Assembly (NCBI RefSeq): GCF_029256985.1
Contig: NZ_JARIDQ010000008.1
Coordinates: 1 to 45,461 of the forward strand
Direction of reading: 5' to 3'
DNA length: 45,461 nt
DNA from: Otariodibacter sp.
Lineage (GTDB): Bacteria > Pseudomonadota > Gammaproteobacteria > Enterobacterales > Pasteurellaceae
Below the pieces are notes generated by a model. That model saw only the letters and a list, made by a program, of their open reading frames with translations. It did not search any database and had not been told where the DNA came from. Below, piece after piece: positions 26,553-35,477 of this stretch; positions within the stretch are counted from its first letter, which is position 1, and every line of letters begins with the position of its first letter. Both the position numbers and the translations under genes were made by a program.

Positions 26553-27681
26553 AATAAGAGTCCTAACCGTTTTTGGGACTCGACCTGAAGCAATCAAGAT
26601 GGCTCCTGTGGCAAAATTGCTCACGCAAGATAGCCAATTTGAAACAAAAATTTGTGTCACGGGACAGCATCGCCAAATGTTAGATCAAGTATTAAATTTA
26701 TTTGATCTCTCTCCTGATTTTGATCTTGATATTATGAAGAAAGGGCAGGATTTATCTGATATTACCGCCCAGATTTTATGTGATTTAAAAGTTGTATTAA
26801 TAGAATTTAATCCAGACTTAGTGTTAGTTCATGGTGATACCACCACGACCTTTGCTACAACGCTAGCCAGTTATTACCAGCAAATACCTGTTGGGCATAT
26901 TGAAGCAGGATTAAGAACAGGGAATTTGTATTCGCCCTATCCAGAAGAAGCGAATCGCCGTTTGACAAGTGTATTAGCAAAATACCATTTTTCGCCAACC
27001 ACAAAGGCAAAACAAAATTTACTTGTAGAGGGAGTCAGCGAGAATAAAATTTGGGTAACAGGCAATACGGTTATAGATGCTTTATTTTCAGTTTTGCAAA
27101 AAATTCAAGATAACTTACCGCTTGCTAAAAAACTGGCAGAGCATTATTCATTTTTAGATGAAAACAAACGAATAATTTTAGTTACGGGACATCGTCGAGA
27201 AAGTTTTGGGCAAGGTTTTGAGCAGATTTGTTTAGCCTTAGCTAAAATAGCTCAAGCTCATCCTGATGTACAAATTGTCTATCCTGTTCATTTGAACCCA
27301 AATGTTTTAGAGCCTGTTAAACGCTTGCTCTCGAATATTGATAATATCTTTTTAATTGAACCGCAAGAATACCTTGCATTTACTTATTTAATGAATAAGG
27401 CTTATCTGATTTTAACCGATTCAGGTGGGATTCAAGAAGAAGCCCCATCTTTAGGTACACCCGTATTAGTGATGCGAGAGACCACCGAAAGACCAGAAGC
27501 AATAGAAATGGGGACGGTCAAACTTGTCGGGATAGATACTGATGAAATTATTCGATCCGTAAATCTATTGTTAGAAAACAATGAGGTTTACCAATCAATG
27601 AGCCGAGCAAATAATCCTTATGGGGATGGGCAATCTGCTCAACGAATTGTGGAAATTATTAGAGGGTTATTTAGTAAATAA
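26542..27681 (+). CDS. wecB: UDP-GlcNAc 2-epimerase WecB
   Basis: Non-hydrolysing epimerase converting UDP-GlcNAc to UDP-ManNAc for ECA. The 379-aa product starts [20 protein letters not shown]; further family motifs are [30 protein letters not shown] and [12 protein letters not shown] use the ATG at 26542, which overlaps the last codons of wzzE and suggests coupled translation. The frame is open 23 codons further, but those encode the shifted wzzE membrane helix. wecC follows after one base. Confidence 0.96.
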   Translation: MNRKIRVLTVFGTRPEAIKMAPVAKLLTQDSQFETKICVTGQHRQMLDQVLNLFDLSPDFDLDIMKKGQDLSDITAQILCDLKVVLIEFNPDLVLVHGDTTTTFATTLASYYQQIPVGHIEAGLRTGNLYSPYPEEANRRLTSVLAKYHFSPTTKAKQNLLVEGVSENKIWVTGNTVIDALFSVLQKIQDNLPLAKKLAEHYSFLDENKRIILVTGHRRESFGQGFEQICLALAKIAQAHPDVQIVYPVHLNPNVLEPVKRLLSNIDNIFLIEPQEYLAFTYLMNKAYLILTDSGGIQEEAPSLGTPVLVMRETTERPEAIEMGTVKLVGIDTDEIIRSVNLLLENNEVYQSMSRANNPYGDGQSAQRIVEIIRGLFSK

Positions 27682-27682
27682 T

Positions 27683-28963
27683 ATGTCTGTTTTTAATACG
27701 ATTGCAGTGATTGGGCTTGGGTACATTGGATTGCCCACTTCGATAGCTTTTACGCAATCTGGAAAAAGAGTAATTGGTATCGATGTGAATCAACATATTG
27801 TTGATGAGTTGAACCAAGGCCGAGTGCATATTGAAGAACCAAATTTATTAGAAATGGTACAACAAGCGGTTCGATCCCAATCATTTTTTGCAACTACTGA
27901 TTATCAAGAAGCTGATGCTTTTATTATTGCTGTGCCAACGCCTTTCGATTCTCAGCATCAACCTGATTTAAGTTATATCCAATCTGTTATTCAATCAATA
28001 GCTCCTTTTCTCAAGAAGGGAAATTTAGTTGTTTTAGAATCAACATCACCCGTTGGTACAACGGAAAAAATGGCTCATTGGTTACAAGCATTACGTCCTG
28101 ATTTAGTTTTTCCTACTTCGGCTAAAAAAACTGAACAAACGGTCGATATTCACATTGCACATTGTCCAGAAAGAGTATTGCCCGGCAAGATTATGACTGA
28201 GCTGTTTGAGAATGATCGGATTATTGGCGGATTAACTTCTGAATGCACTCAACAAGCGGTCAGTTTGTACCAACTTTTTGTAAAAGGTGAATGTATTACC
28301 ACCGATGCTCGCACGGCAGAAATGTGTAAACTCACTGAAAATAGTTTTCGTGATGTGAATATTGCTTTCGCTAATGAATTATCACTTATTTGTGACCGTT
28401 TAGAGATTAATGTATGGGAGCTAATTCGCCTAGCGAATCGCCATCCTCGAGTTAATATTTTACAACCGGGAGCCGGTGTTGGCGGACATTGTATTGCGGT
28501 TGATCCTTGGTTTATTGTGGCACAAGCACCAGAACAAGCTCAACTGATTAAAATGGCAAGAGCAGTCAATGATGGCAAGCCTCAATGGGTGATTGAAAAA
28601 GTAAAAACGGCTTTGGCAGATTGTGTTGTTAGCCGTAATGCGAAACCTAGTGAGATAAAAATTGCCTGTTTAGGTTTAGCCTTTAAAGCAGATGTGGACG
28701 ATTTAAGAGAAAGCCCTGCTTTGGCTATTACTGAACAATTAGCAGAATGGCATACTGGTACGATTTTAGCCGTAGAACCTCATATTAAGCATTTACCGGT
28801 AAACTTAGAGCATAAAGCACAATTAGTGGCTTTTGAGCAAGCACTTTCTGACGCAGATATTTTAGTGTTATTGGTTGATCACTCAGAATTTAAGTCAGTT
28901 ACTAGAGAACAATTAACCCAACAGTGGATTGTTGATACTCGAGGAGTATGGTCAAACAAATGA
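27683..28963 (+). CDS. wecC: UDP-ManNAc dehydrogenase WecC
   Basis: NAD-dependent enzyme oxidising UDP-ManNAc twice to UDP-ManNAcA, the acidic sugar of ECA. The 426-aa product (E. coli 420) has the N-terminal Rossmann motif IGLGYIGLPTS, the conserved ESTSPVGTTE and CPERVLPG segments, and the catalytic cysteine in GAGVGGHCIAVDPWF. I chose the ATG at 27683, one base past wecB, since the upstream extension only re-reads wecB. Two uptake-signal copies (near 27865 and 28253) lie inside the gene. The E. coli genes rffG and rffH, which follow wecC there, are missing here. Confidence 0.96.
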   Translation: MSVFNTIAVIGLGYIGLPTSIAFTQSGKRVIGIDVNQHIVDELNQGRVHIEEPNLLEMVQQAVRSQSFFATTDYQEADAFIIAVPTPFDSQHQPDLSYIQSVIQSIAPFLKKGNLVVLESTSPVGTTEKMAHWLQALRPDLVFPTSAKKTEQTVDIHIAHCPERVLPGKIMTELFENDRIIGGLTSECTQQAVSLYQLFVKGECITTDARTAEMCKLTENSFRDVNIAFANELSLICDRLEINVWELIRLANRHPRVNILQPGAGVGGHCIAVDPWFIVAQAPEQAQLIKMARAVNDGKPQWVIEKVKTALADCVVSRNAKPSEIKIACLGLAFKADVDDLRESPALAITEQLAEWHTGTILAVEPHIKHLPVNLEHKAQLVAFEQALSDADILVLLVDHSEFKSVTREQLTQQWIVDTRGVWSNK

Positions 28964-29655
28964 ATCCAATAATTAGTTTGAATGAATGGGAATCTCAATT
29001 CTTTAACCGCAAGATCGGATCTTTGATTTTCGATCGTTCTGCTGTAAAGGATGCGACTCTTTCCGATCAAAATTATGATCTGATTACTGTAAAAGTATCC
29101 GCTGATGCGATAGACCAAATAGACTGGCTACAACAAAAGGGATTCGTGTTAGTTGAGGGGGGGGTTGAATTTTCATTAGATCTTGCAAATTATCAGGCAG
29201 ATCTCACCGCTTGTTATCAAGCAGAAGAACAAGATCTCGCAAGCCTTTCATCGTTATTTTCAATCGCATTTCCTTGTAGTCGTTTTCGTCCACCTTATTT
29301 TTCAGAAGAAGAAAATCAACGGTTTTATCATCAATGGATCAGTAATTCACTCACAGGACAGTTTGATGATCTGTGTTTAGTTGAAAGAGATGAAAAGCAA
29401 AACATAGTCGGAGGGGTTAGTTTACGGGTTCGAGAGAATACTGCCCAAATCGGATTATTAGCAGTAGATGCTAATTGTCGAGGAAAAGGCATAGGCAAAA
29501 AATTAATGCAACAAGCGATAAGTTGGGCGATTTCTCAGCAAGCACAACAGCTAAAAATTGTGACCCAATTAAGCAATCTTGTAGGGATTAAACTTTATCA
29601 ATCCTTTCAGGCGAAAATCACACAAACACACTATTGGTTTTATCGACAATGCTAG
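28960..29655 (+). CDS. wecD: dTDP-fucosamine acetyltransferase WecD (RffC)
   Basis: GNAT-family enzyme that N-acetylates dTDP-4-amino-4,6-dideoxygalactose to dTDP-Fuc4NAc for ECA. The 231-aa product has the acetyl-CoA loop in GLLAVDANCRGKGIGKKL and the WecD-like N-terminus (WESQFFNRKIGSL). I use the ATG of the ATGA that overlaps the wecC stop; an ATG four codons earlier (28948) is nearly as good, with GAGGAG oddly placed for both. A run of eight G at 29157-29164 (codons within VEGGVEF) could make the gene prone to frameshifting. An uptake-signal core lies near 29206. Confidence 0.93.
   Translation: MNPIISLNEWESQFFNRKIGSLIFDRSAVKDATLSDQNYDLITVKVSADAIDQIDWLQQKGFVLVEGGVEFSLDLANYQADLTACYQAEEQDLASLSSLFSIAFPCSRFRPPYFSEEENQRFYHQWISNSLTGQFDDLCLVERDEKQNIVGGVSLRVRENTAQIGLLAVDANCRGKGIGKKLMQQAISWAISQQAQQLKIVTQLSNLVGIKLYQSFQAKITQTHYWFYRQC
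29157..29164 (+). repeat. Poly-G tract (8 G) inside wecD
   Basis: Eight consecutive G in the wecD reading frame. Gain or loss of one G would truncate the product early. It is the longest G run I found in the window. Confidence 0.9.
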
Positions 29656-30791
29656 CTATTCCTTTTAATAAACCACCTATTGTAGGTACAGAACTTGATT
29701 ATATTCAGCAGGCCATGCAAACCGATAAATTATCGGGTGATGGAAAATTTACTCGCTTATGTGAGCAATGGTTTACACAGCAATTTGGTTCGTTAAAAGT
29801 ACTGCTTACCCCTTCTTGTACCGCAGCTTTAGAAATGGCAGCAATATTGCTCGATATTCAAGATGGCGATGAAGTGATTATGCCAAGTTATACCTTTGTT
29901 TCGACCGCTAATGCTTTTGTATTGCGAGGGGCAAAGATTGTATTTGTTGATATTCGTCCTGATACGATGAATATTGATGAAACGAAAATTGAGCAAGCAC
30001 TTACTTCAAAAACAAAAGCCATTGTACCTGTGCATTATGCTGGTGTTGCCTGTGAAATGGATACGATTATGGCAATCGCCAAAAAGCACAATCTTTGCGT
30101 GGTTGAGGATGCTGCTCAAGGGGTAATGGCGAGTTATAAAGGACGAAAACTTGGCACGATAGGACATATTGGTTGTTATAGTTTTCACGAAACCAAAAAT
30201 TATACCTCTGGCGGAGAGGGCGGTGCGATTTTAATTAACCAACCAGAGTTAGTGGAACGAGCTGAAATCATTCGAGAAAAAGGTACGAATCGTCATCAGT
30301 TCTTCCGTGGACAAGTCGATAAATACACTTGGCGTGATATTGGGTCAAGTTTTCTAATGTCAGAATTACAGTCGGCTTACCTTTATGCTCAATTACTTCA
30401 AGCTGAAAAAATTAATCAAAAGCGTTTAGCCATTTGGAATCGCTATTACAATACCTTTTTGTCTGTAGCTAGCCAAGGCCGTGTAGAAATTCCACATATT
30501 CCAGTTCAATGTGAGCATAATGCCCATCTTTTCTTTTTGAAATTACGAGATACCCAAGCTCGAGCTAATTTTATTCAGAAGATGCAAGAGCAAGGTATTT
30601 TAACGGTATTCCACTATATTCCATTACATTCGAGTCCAGCGGGAGAAAAGTTCGGCTATTTCAATGGTGAGGATATATTCACATCTTTAGAGAGCGAAAG
30701 ATTAGTACGATTACCGCTTTTTTATAATATGACAGATGATGAATTAGAGCAGATCATTCAAACAGCTTTAGCGATATTAGATAATGAGTAA
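29649..30791 (+). CDS. wecE: dTDP-4-amino-4,6-dideoxygalactose transaminase WecE
   Basis: PLP aminotransferase turning dTDP-4-keto-6-deoxyglucose into dTDP-4-amino-4,6-dideoxygalactose, the precursor of Fuc4NAc in ECA. The 380-aa product follows E. coli WecE (376 aa) closely: NKPPIVGTELDYI, LTPSCTAALEMAA, PSYTFVSTANAFVLRGA and the PLP lysine in SFHETKNYTSGGEGG. The ATG at 29649 overlaps the wecD stop, and the wzxE start in turn overlaps the wecE stop. Its substrate must come from RmlA/RmlB-type enzymes encoded elsewhere. Confidence 0.97.
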   Translation: MLAIPFNKPPIVGTELDYIQQAMQTDKLSGDGKFTRLCEQWFTQQFGSLKVLLTPSCTAALEMAAILLDIQDGDEVIMPSYTFVSTANAFVLRGAKIVFVDIRPDTMNIDETKIEQALTSKTKAIVPVHYAGVACEMDTIMAIAKKHNLCVVEDAAQGVMASYKGRKLGTIGHIGCYSFHETKNYTSGGEGGAILINQPELVERAEIIREKGTNRHQFFRGQVDKYTWRDIGSSFLMSELQSAYLYAQLLQAEKINQKRLAIWNRYYNTFLSVASQGRVEIPHIPVQCEHNAHLFFLKLRDTQARANFIQKMQEQGILTVFHYIPLHSSPAGEKFGYFNGEDIFTSLESERLVRLPLFYNMTDDELEQIIQTALAILDNE

Positions 30792-32049
30792 ATTAGCTAC
30801 AACCACCCTTTGGACAGTCAGTGCAACCGCAATCAAAATGATTGTTGGGCTTGTGATGATTAAGCTATTTACACTGCAATTTGGTACAGAGGGATTAGGA
30901 TTAGCGGCTAATTTTATGACATTCTTAACCGTACTTGGTGTTTTATCAGGTGCTGGTATCTTTAATGGGGTTACAAAATTTGTTGCGTCTTTCGAGCATA
31001 ATCCTAAAAAATTATCGGAAACGCTTTCTACGGCAAGTTGGATCATACTTTCATTTTCAATTTTTTTATTAGTTGTTTTAACTGCCTTTGCCAGTGAAAT
31101 AAGCCAATGGCTTTTTTATTCAGATCAATATCAAATCATCATTCGTTATATTGCCATTATTCAAATTGGATTGGCTGTTGGCTATTATTTTTCAGCAATT
31201 CTAAAAGGCTTTCAGAATGCGAAAGGAAATGCGGTTAGTTTAATTATCAGTACTATCGTTGGTTTAGCACTTTTTCTAGGGCTACTATTTTGGGGCAATT
31301 ATAACGGTGCAGTAATCGGGTTAGCGGTTGTCCCTCTGTTTGTTGCAATCCCAGCTAGTGTTTTTTTAAAACCAGTATTAAAGCAATTATTGCCACATTC
31401 TTTTTCCATTCCTTTAGCTAAACAATTACTAAAATATAGCGTGATGGTCGTTGTTACAGCAGTTACAATTCCATTGGCATACTTCTTGTTGCGTGATTTA
31501 CTTTTCCAATATCATTCATTACAAGCGGTCGGTTTGTGGCAAGGAATGACAAAAATCTCCGATGCCTATTTGCAGTTTATTACCGCTATTTTTTCCGTTT
31601 ATTTGTTACCTTTATTTGCTAAATCAAAAACAAAAATAGTGATTAAACAACAAGTAAAAAGTATGCTGATAAAGGTAGGTATTGCAATGATTGGTTTATC
31701 AATCTTTATCTATTTATTCCGTTCTTGGATCATTTTATTACTCTATTCAGCAGAGTTTTCATCAATTGAAAGTTTGTTTAGTTGGCAATTATTCGGTGAT
31801 TTTTTTAAGGTGTTGAGTTATGTCTTTGGCTATTTAATTGTGGCTAAAACTGCATTAAGACTTTATGTTTTGGCGGAGATTTTTCAATTAGCATTGTTAT
31901 TATTATTTGGCTATCTTTTCATTCCGAATGGGGCAGAGCTAGGTGCAACACAAGCTTATGGCTTAACTTATTTTTGCTATTTTATCTGTTGTTGTGTAGG
32001 CTTTTATTTGTATCAACAGAGAGGAAATGTGGGGAGTGAAACAGTATGA
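30784..32049 (+). CDS. wzxE: ECA lipid III flippase WzxE
   Basis: Multi-helix inner-membrane MOP-family flippase that moves the undecaprenyl-linked ECA trisaccharide to the periplasmic face. The 421-aa product has about 12 membrane segments and typical WzxE stretches (TLWTVSATAIKM..GL, GVLSGAGIFNGVTKFVA, ILKGFQNAKGN). It overlaps wecE at the 5' end and wecF by four bases (ATGA) at the 3' end. An uptake signal (ACAAGCGGTC) lies near 31521. Confidence 0.94.
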   Translation: MSKLATTTLWTVSATAIKMIVGLVMIKLFTLQFGTEGLGLAANFMTFLTVLGVLSGAGIFNGVTKFVASFEHNPKKLSETLSTASWIILSFSIFLLVVLTAFASEISQWLFYSDQYQIIIRYIAIIQIGLAVGYYFSAILKGFQNAKGNAVSLIISTIVGLALFLGLLFWGNYNGAVIGLAVVPLFVAIPASVFLKPVLKQLLPHSFSIPLAKQLLKYSVMVVVTAVTIPLAYFLLRDLLFQYHSLQAVGLWQGMTKISDAYLQFITAIFSVYLLPLFAKSKTKIVIKQQVKSMLIKVGIAMIGLSIFIYLFRSWIILLLYSAEFSSIESLFSWQLFGDFFKVLSYVFGYLIVAKTALRLYVLAEIFQLALLLLFGYLFIPNGAELGATQAYGLTYFCYFICCCVGFYLYQQRGNVGSETV

Positions 32050-33131
32050 CAATGATTTATCATATTTTAGGTTCAAACATTCCACATCACAATAAGACGG
32101 TTTTAGAGTTCTTCCAAAATGAATTATTACCTAAAGTTGAATCAAAGGCACATCAGTTTTGGGTGGTGGGAGAGAGTTCATTACAAACAGATTATCCCCA
32201 TTTAGTATTGAAATATTTTTCGAATAAAAAACAGATTGCGAACGTATTGGTTCAGTTAGCTAAAACTCAACAAGATTGTTATTTTTTATTTCACGGACAA
32301 TTTAATAGTTGGATTTGGCTTGCGATTTTGTTCAAGCAGTTACCCGTAGATCGTTGCATTTGGCATATTTGGGGGGCTGATTTATATGAAGAATCTTCCC
32401 AATGGAAATTTAAGTTATTTTATCCTTTACGACGCTTAGCTCAAAAACGGTTATCTCGTATTTGGGGCACAAAAGGTGATTTGCAATATGCTCATAAACA
32501 TTTAAAACGAAATACAGAGTTAGATCGCTTGGTTTATTTCCCTACTCGTTTTCCTTCAGAAGCGTTGCCATCGCCAATATTACCTAATGCACAATTATCT
32601 ATGAGTGATAAAAAAATTACTATCTTAGTAGGTAATTCTGGCGATAGTTCAAATCAACATATTTTAGCTTTACACCAAATTAAGCAGTCATTGGGTGAGC
32701 ACATTAAATTGATCTTACCAATGGGCTATCCAACTAATAATCAGCAATATATTGAATCAGTCGAGAAAATCGCAAATGAACTTTTCCCTTCGGGTGTTGT
32801 AGATATACTTAAAGAACCAATGGATTTTACCGACTATCTCTTACTATTAGCAAAATGCGATTTAGGCTATTTTAATTTTCAACGACAACAAGGTATTGGA
32901 ACAATTTGTTTGTTAATTCAACAAAATATTCCTGTCGTGCTTAACTCTCAAAATCCATTTTTATTGGATATGCAAGAAAGCAGAGTGCCGTGTTTAACTT
33001 CTGAACATTTTAATATTGAGTTAATAGAAAAGACACGACAAGACTTAGCTAATGTAGATAAAACCAATATTCTATTTTTCCCTTCTCATTATTTGACCCA
33101 TTGGCGACATAATTTGTTGGAGTTGGGGTAA
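32046..33131 (+). CDS. wecF: TDP-Fuc4NAc:lipid II transferase WecF (RffT)
   Basis: Glycosyltransferase of the inner face of the cytoplasmic membrane adding Fuc4NAc to lipid II, completing the ECA trisaccharide. The 361-aa product (E. coli 359) matches the family: HILGSNIPHHNKTVL, FHGQFNSW, WHIWGADLYE, FYPLRRLAQKR, ILVGNSGDSSN and QQGIGTICLLIQ. It is the last gene of this segment and is followed after 9 bases by a hairpin. In E. coli wzyE comes next; here the nickel/urease module intervenes. Confidence 0.96.
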   Translation: MTMIYHILGSNIPHHNKTVLEFFQNELLPKVESKAHQFWVVGESSLQTDYPHLVLKYFSNKKQIANVLVQLAKTQQDCYFLFHGQFNSWIWLAILFKQLPVDRCIWHIWGADLYEESSQWKFKLFYPLRRLAQKRLSRIWGTKGDLQYAHKHLKRNTELDRLVYFPTRFPSEALPSPILPNAQLSMSDKKITILVGNSGDSSNQHILALHQIKQSLGEHIKLILPMGYPTNNQQYIESVEKIANELFPSGVVDILKEPMDFTDYLLLLAKCDLGYFNFQRQQGIGTICLLIQQNIPVVLNSQNPFLLDMQESRVPCLTSEHFNIELIEKTRQDLANVDKTNILFFPSHYLTHWRHNLLELG

Positions 33132-33140
33132 ATTTGGTAT

Positions 33141-33167
33141 TAGCACAGTAGATTTTTGTGCTATTTT
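33141..33167. terminator. Terminator closing the wecA-wecF operon
   Basis: TAGCACA (33141-33147) pairs with TGTGCTA (33157-33163), followed by TTTT. It lies between wecF and the converging MerR-type gene, whose stop codon is in the right arm. Confidence 0.65.
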
Positions 33168-33574
33168 AGGCGGATAAGGTGCATATCCTTATACTGAAAT
33201 AAAGAGCTCATAAAGTTCGTATTGTCTTGAACATTAAGGCATTTATTTTGTAGATTCATTAATTCAATTCGTAAATGTTCTAATTCATGAATACGTGTTG
33301 CTATTTTTTTTATATGGCGATCTAATAATAATTTCATTTCTTGTTTTTGTTGTTCTGTTGATTTGTCTAACTCTAACAAAATGCGAATTTCATCTAAAGA
33401 AATATCTAATCCTCGGCAATAGCAAATAAAAGATAAACGGACTAGATGATCTTTATCATAAATTCTGAAATTACCCGCTGAGCGCATGGGTTTGGGAAGT
33501 AATCCTTTTTTTTCATAAAACCGAACCGTTTCTACGGTACAACCGACGGTTTTAGCTAACAATCCTATTTTCAT
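33161..33574 (-). CDS. nimR: MerR-family metal regulator, probably NimR
   Basis: The 137-aa product has the MerR winged-helix DNA-binding domain (IGLLAKTVGCTVETVRFYEKKGLLP, residues 3-28; GNFRIYDKDHLVRLSFI), then the long dimerisation helix and a short effector tail. Cysteines at about 72, 74 and 112 are candidates for metal ligands, although the paired C-terminal cysteines of CadR/PbrR are not present. It is divergent from nikK across a promoter with a 19-bp spacer. In H. influenzae the MerR protein NimR controls the nickel importer NikKLMQO, so context makes this the likely orthologue. Direct control of the urease genes is inference. Confidence 0.8.
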   Translation of the reverse strand: MKIGLLAKTVGCTVETVRFYEKKGLLPKPMRSAGNFRIYDKDHLVRLSFICYCRGLDISLDEIRILLELDKSTEQQKQEMKLLLDRHIKKIATRIHELEHLRIELMNLQNKCLNVQDNTNFMSSLFQYKDMHLIRLK

Positions 33575-33591
33575 TTTATTACAAATATATA

Positions 33592-33622
33592 TTGACTCTT
33601 AAGTTACTTCATATTTTATCAT
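33592..33622 (+). promoter_or_regulatory. MerR-type promoter of the nik operon (19-bp spacer)
   Basis: TTGACT (33592-33597) and TATCAT (33617-33622) are each one base from consensus but 19 bases apart instead of 17. This is the hallmark of promoters that MerR-family activators untwist. The spacer (CTTAAGTTACTTC...) holds an imperfect dyad CTTAAGT/ACTTCAT as the likely operator. Confidence 0.75.
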
Positions 33623-33698
33623 TGTGTCCTGTGAGAAGATAGTTCTTCATGTATTTAGCTTAACAGTTCGATTAATTTCACTCAGGAGTAGTATGTTT

Positions 33699-34382
33699 AT
33701 GAAAAAATTTATGGTGATTTCATCTGTGTTATTTGCGATGGTAAGTGCAAATGCTCATAATATTTGGCTAGAGCAAGATCCCAGTATGAAAGATAGCTAT
33801 ACCCTCAAATTTGGGCATGAAGAAACCGAGACTTATCCTGAATCTAAAGTTACTTCGATCAAATTATTAAGTACTGATGGTAGTGTAAAAGATGCTAAAA
33901 CTATTTATCAAAATGGGGAAATTCATCTAAATGCAGAGGGAGCATCTATCATATTTATGCGTTTTAATAATGGTGTATGGTCAAAATTACCATCAGGAAA
34001 ATACGTAGAAAAAACTAAAAAAGAAGCACCAGATGCAGAATTTAGTGTTAATCCTTTAAAAGAAGGAAAAGCAGTTCTTAATTGGGATGAACAAGCTTAT
34101 AAACTCCATAATGTAGAGTATGAATTGGTTTTGCAATCTAAACCTATGGCGAATAAACCTGTTGATATTCTTGTACTTCATAATGGTAAGCCAGTAGAAG
34201 GCATTAAACTTGGGTTAGGTGAAGATAAACCTTTTGTATTAACTAATTCACAAGGTATTGCTGCCTTTACCCCAACAAAAGGTATTAATAAAGTTTGGGC
34301 TGAATTCGAAGAAGACATTCCAAATAATCCAGATTACACAAATCGTAGTATTGAATATATGCTAACTTTCGCTGCTGAATGA
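33699..34382 (+). CDS. nikK: Nickel-uptake periplasmic protein NikK (CbiK, DUF4198)
   Basis: Periplasmic component of the NikKLMQO energy-coupling-factor nickel importer; the homologue in A. pleuropneumoniae was named CbiK and is needed for urease activity. The 227-aa product has a signal peptide (about residues 1-20, MKKFMVISSVLFAMVSANA). Cleavage leaves histidine as the first mature residue (HNIWLEQD), which probably binds Ni. The rest is a DUF4198 domain. AGGAG at 33684-33688 suits either the ATG at 33699 or the one at 33693. Its stop overlaps the nikL start (ATGA). Confidence 0.9.
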   Translation: MKKFMVISSVLFAMVSANAHNIWLEQDPSMKDSYTLKFGHEETETYPESKVTSIKLLSTDGSVKDAKTIYQNGEIHLNAEGASIIFMRFNNGVWSKLPSGKYVEKTKKEAPDAEFSVNPLKEGKAVLNWDEQAYKLHNVEYELVLQSKPMANKPVDILVLHNGKPVEGIKLGLGEDKPFVLTNSQGIAAFTPTKGINKVWAEFEEDIPNNPDYTNRSIEYMLTFAAE

Positions 34383-34849
34383 TGAAAAGATTGCGTTTAT
34401 TTATATTAATACTATCGGTCTTGTTTAGTTCAAATTTACTTGCTCATGGATTATTAGTTTTTGCTCAATATGATGGGCAAAAAATTATGGGTAAGTCTTA
34501 CTATACAGACATGACCCCAGCAGCAGAAACTTATATTGAAGCTTATGCAGAAGATAATCCAAAGTTATTAGTGAGTGGAAAAACGGATCGTGAAGGTTTC
34601 TTTTCATTACCAGCTACAGGCGATCATAGCTATAAGGTTGTCATTGAAGGTATGGAAGGGCATAGGGCTGAAACCATTGCAAATAAAGTGAGTAGCTCTG
34701 AACAATCTGATAATCTATTACTTATTAGAGAAGATATAGCTAAATTACGAGATAAAATTTATTTACGGGATATTATTGGTGGAATTGGTTATATCTTCGG
34801 TATTATTGGATTATGGTCTCTTTGGCATTCTCGATCTTCTAAAAAATAA
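34379..34849 (+). CDS. nikL: Nickel-transport accessory membrane protein NikL (CbiL)
   Basis: The 156-aa product has an N-terminal signal (about 1-22), a small periplasmic domain with a carboxypeptidase-regulatory-like beta fold (AEDNPKLLVSGKTDREGFFSLP), and a C-terminal membrane helix (about 129-150) ending in basic residues. The predicted mature end is HGLLVFAQYDG, again with histidine first, as in nikK. This matches NikL/CbiL of ECF nickel transporters. It overlaps nikK by four bases, and nikM follows after 16. Confidence 0.88.
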   Translation: MMKRLRLFILILSVLFSSNLLAHGLLVFAQYDGQKIMGKSYYTDMTPAAETYIEAYAEDNPKLLVSGKTDREGFFSLPATGDHSYKVVIEGMEGHRAETIANKVSSSEQSDNLLLIREDIAKLRDKIYLRDIIGGIGYIFGIIGLWSLWHSRSSKK

Positions 34850-34865
34850 AAAATAAGGAAAATAG

Positions 34866-35477
34866 ATGCATTTATCTGAGGGTGTTTTACATATACCTAC
34901 TTTAGCTTGTGGTGTAGCTGTTGCAGTTATTGGTGTGATTATTGGGCTAAAAAAAATAGATTACCAGCAATTACCATTAACTGCGTTGTTTTCTGCAACA
35001 TTTTTTGTAGCAAGTACGATACATGTACCTATAGGAATCGGTAGTGTTCATTTAATCCTTAATGGAATTGCGGGAATATTTTTAGGCTGGGCAGTATTTC
35101 CAGCCTTTCTTATCGCATTAGTATTACAAGCTTTTCTATTCTCTTTTGGTGGTCTTACTGTTTTAGGTATAAACCTTTGTATAATGGCATTACCAGCGGT
35201 ATTGGTTCATTATCTATTTAACTACTTTAGACCCTCATCTTTAAGTTCAAAAACATGTATTATCTTTGGCATCATGGCTGGGGTTATTGGTATTGCTGGT
35301 TCTGCATTACTGGCATCTCTTGTCTTGATGTTAGATGGGGGAGCTGATTACAGTGATTTAATTACTTTATTATTAATTTCACATACACCAGTATTATTTA
35401 TTGACAGCGCTATTGGTGCAACCGTATTAATTTTATTATTAAAAATGTACCCTTCAGCATTAAAAATAACAAAATGA
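34866..35477 (+). CDS. nikM: Nickel-specific S component NikM (CbiM)
   Basis: Substrate-binding membrane subunit of the ECF nickel importer. The 203-aa product opens MHLSEGVLHIP. In the CbiM/NikM family the N-terminal Met-His pair folds inward and coordinates the metal, so the start codon at 34866 is secure. About six or seven membrane helices follow, with the conserved IHVPIGIGSVHLILNG segment containing a further metal-binding histidine. AAGGAAA precedes the start, and nikQ overlaps its end by four bases. Confidence 0.93.
   Translation: MHLSEGVLHIPTLACGVAVAVIGVIIGLKKIDYQQLPLTALFSATFFVASTIHVPIGIGSVHLILNGIAGIFLGWAVFPAFLIALVLQAFLFSFGGLTVLGINLCIMALPAVLVHYLFNYFRPSSLSSKTCIIFGIMAGVIGIAGSALLASLVLMLDGGADYSDLITLLLISHTPVLFIDSAIGATVLILLLKMYPSALKITK

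Noticed and set aside
27620-27682. N-terminal extension of wecC
   Set aside because: It re-reads the end of wecB in another frame and is not part of known WecC proteins, which begin just before the Rossmann GLGYIG motif.
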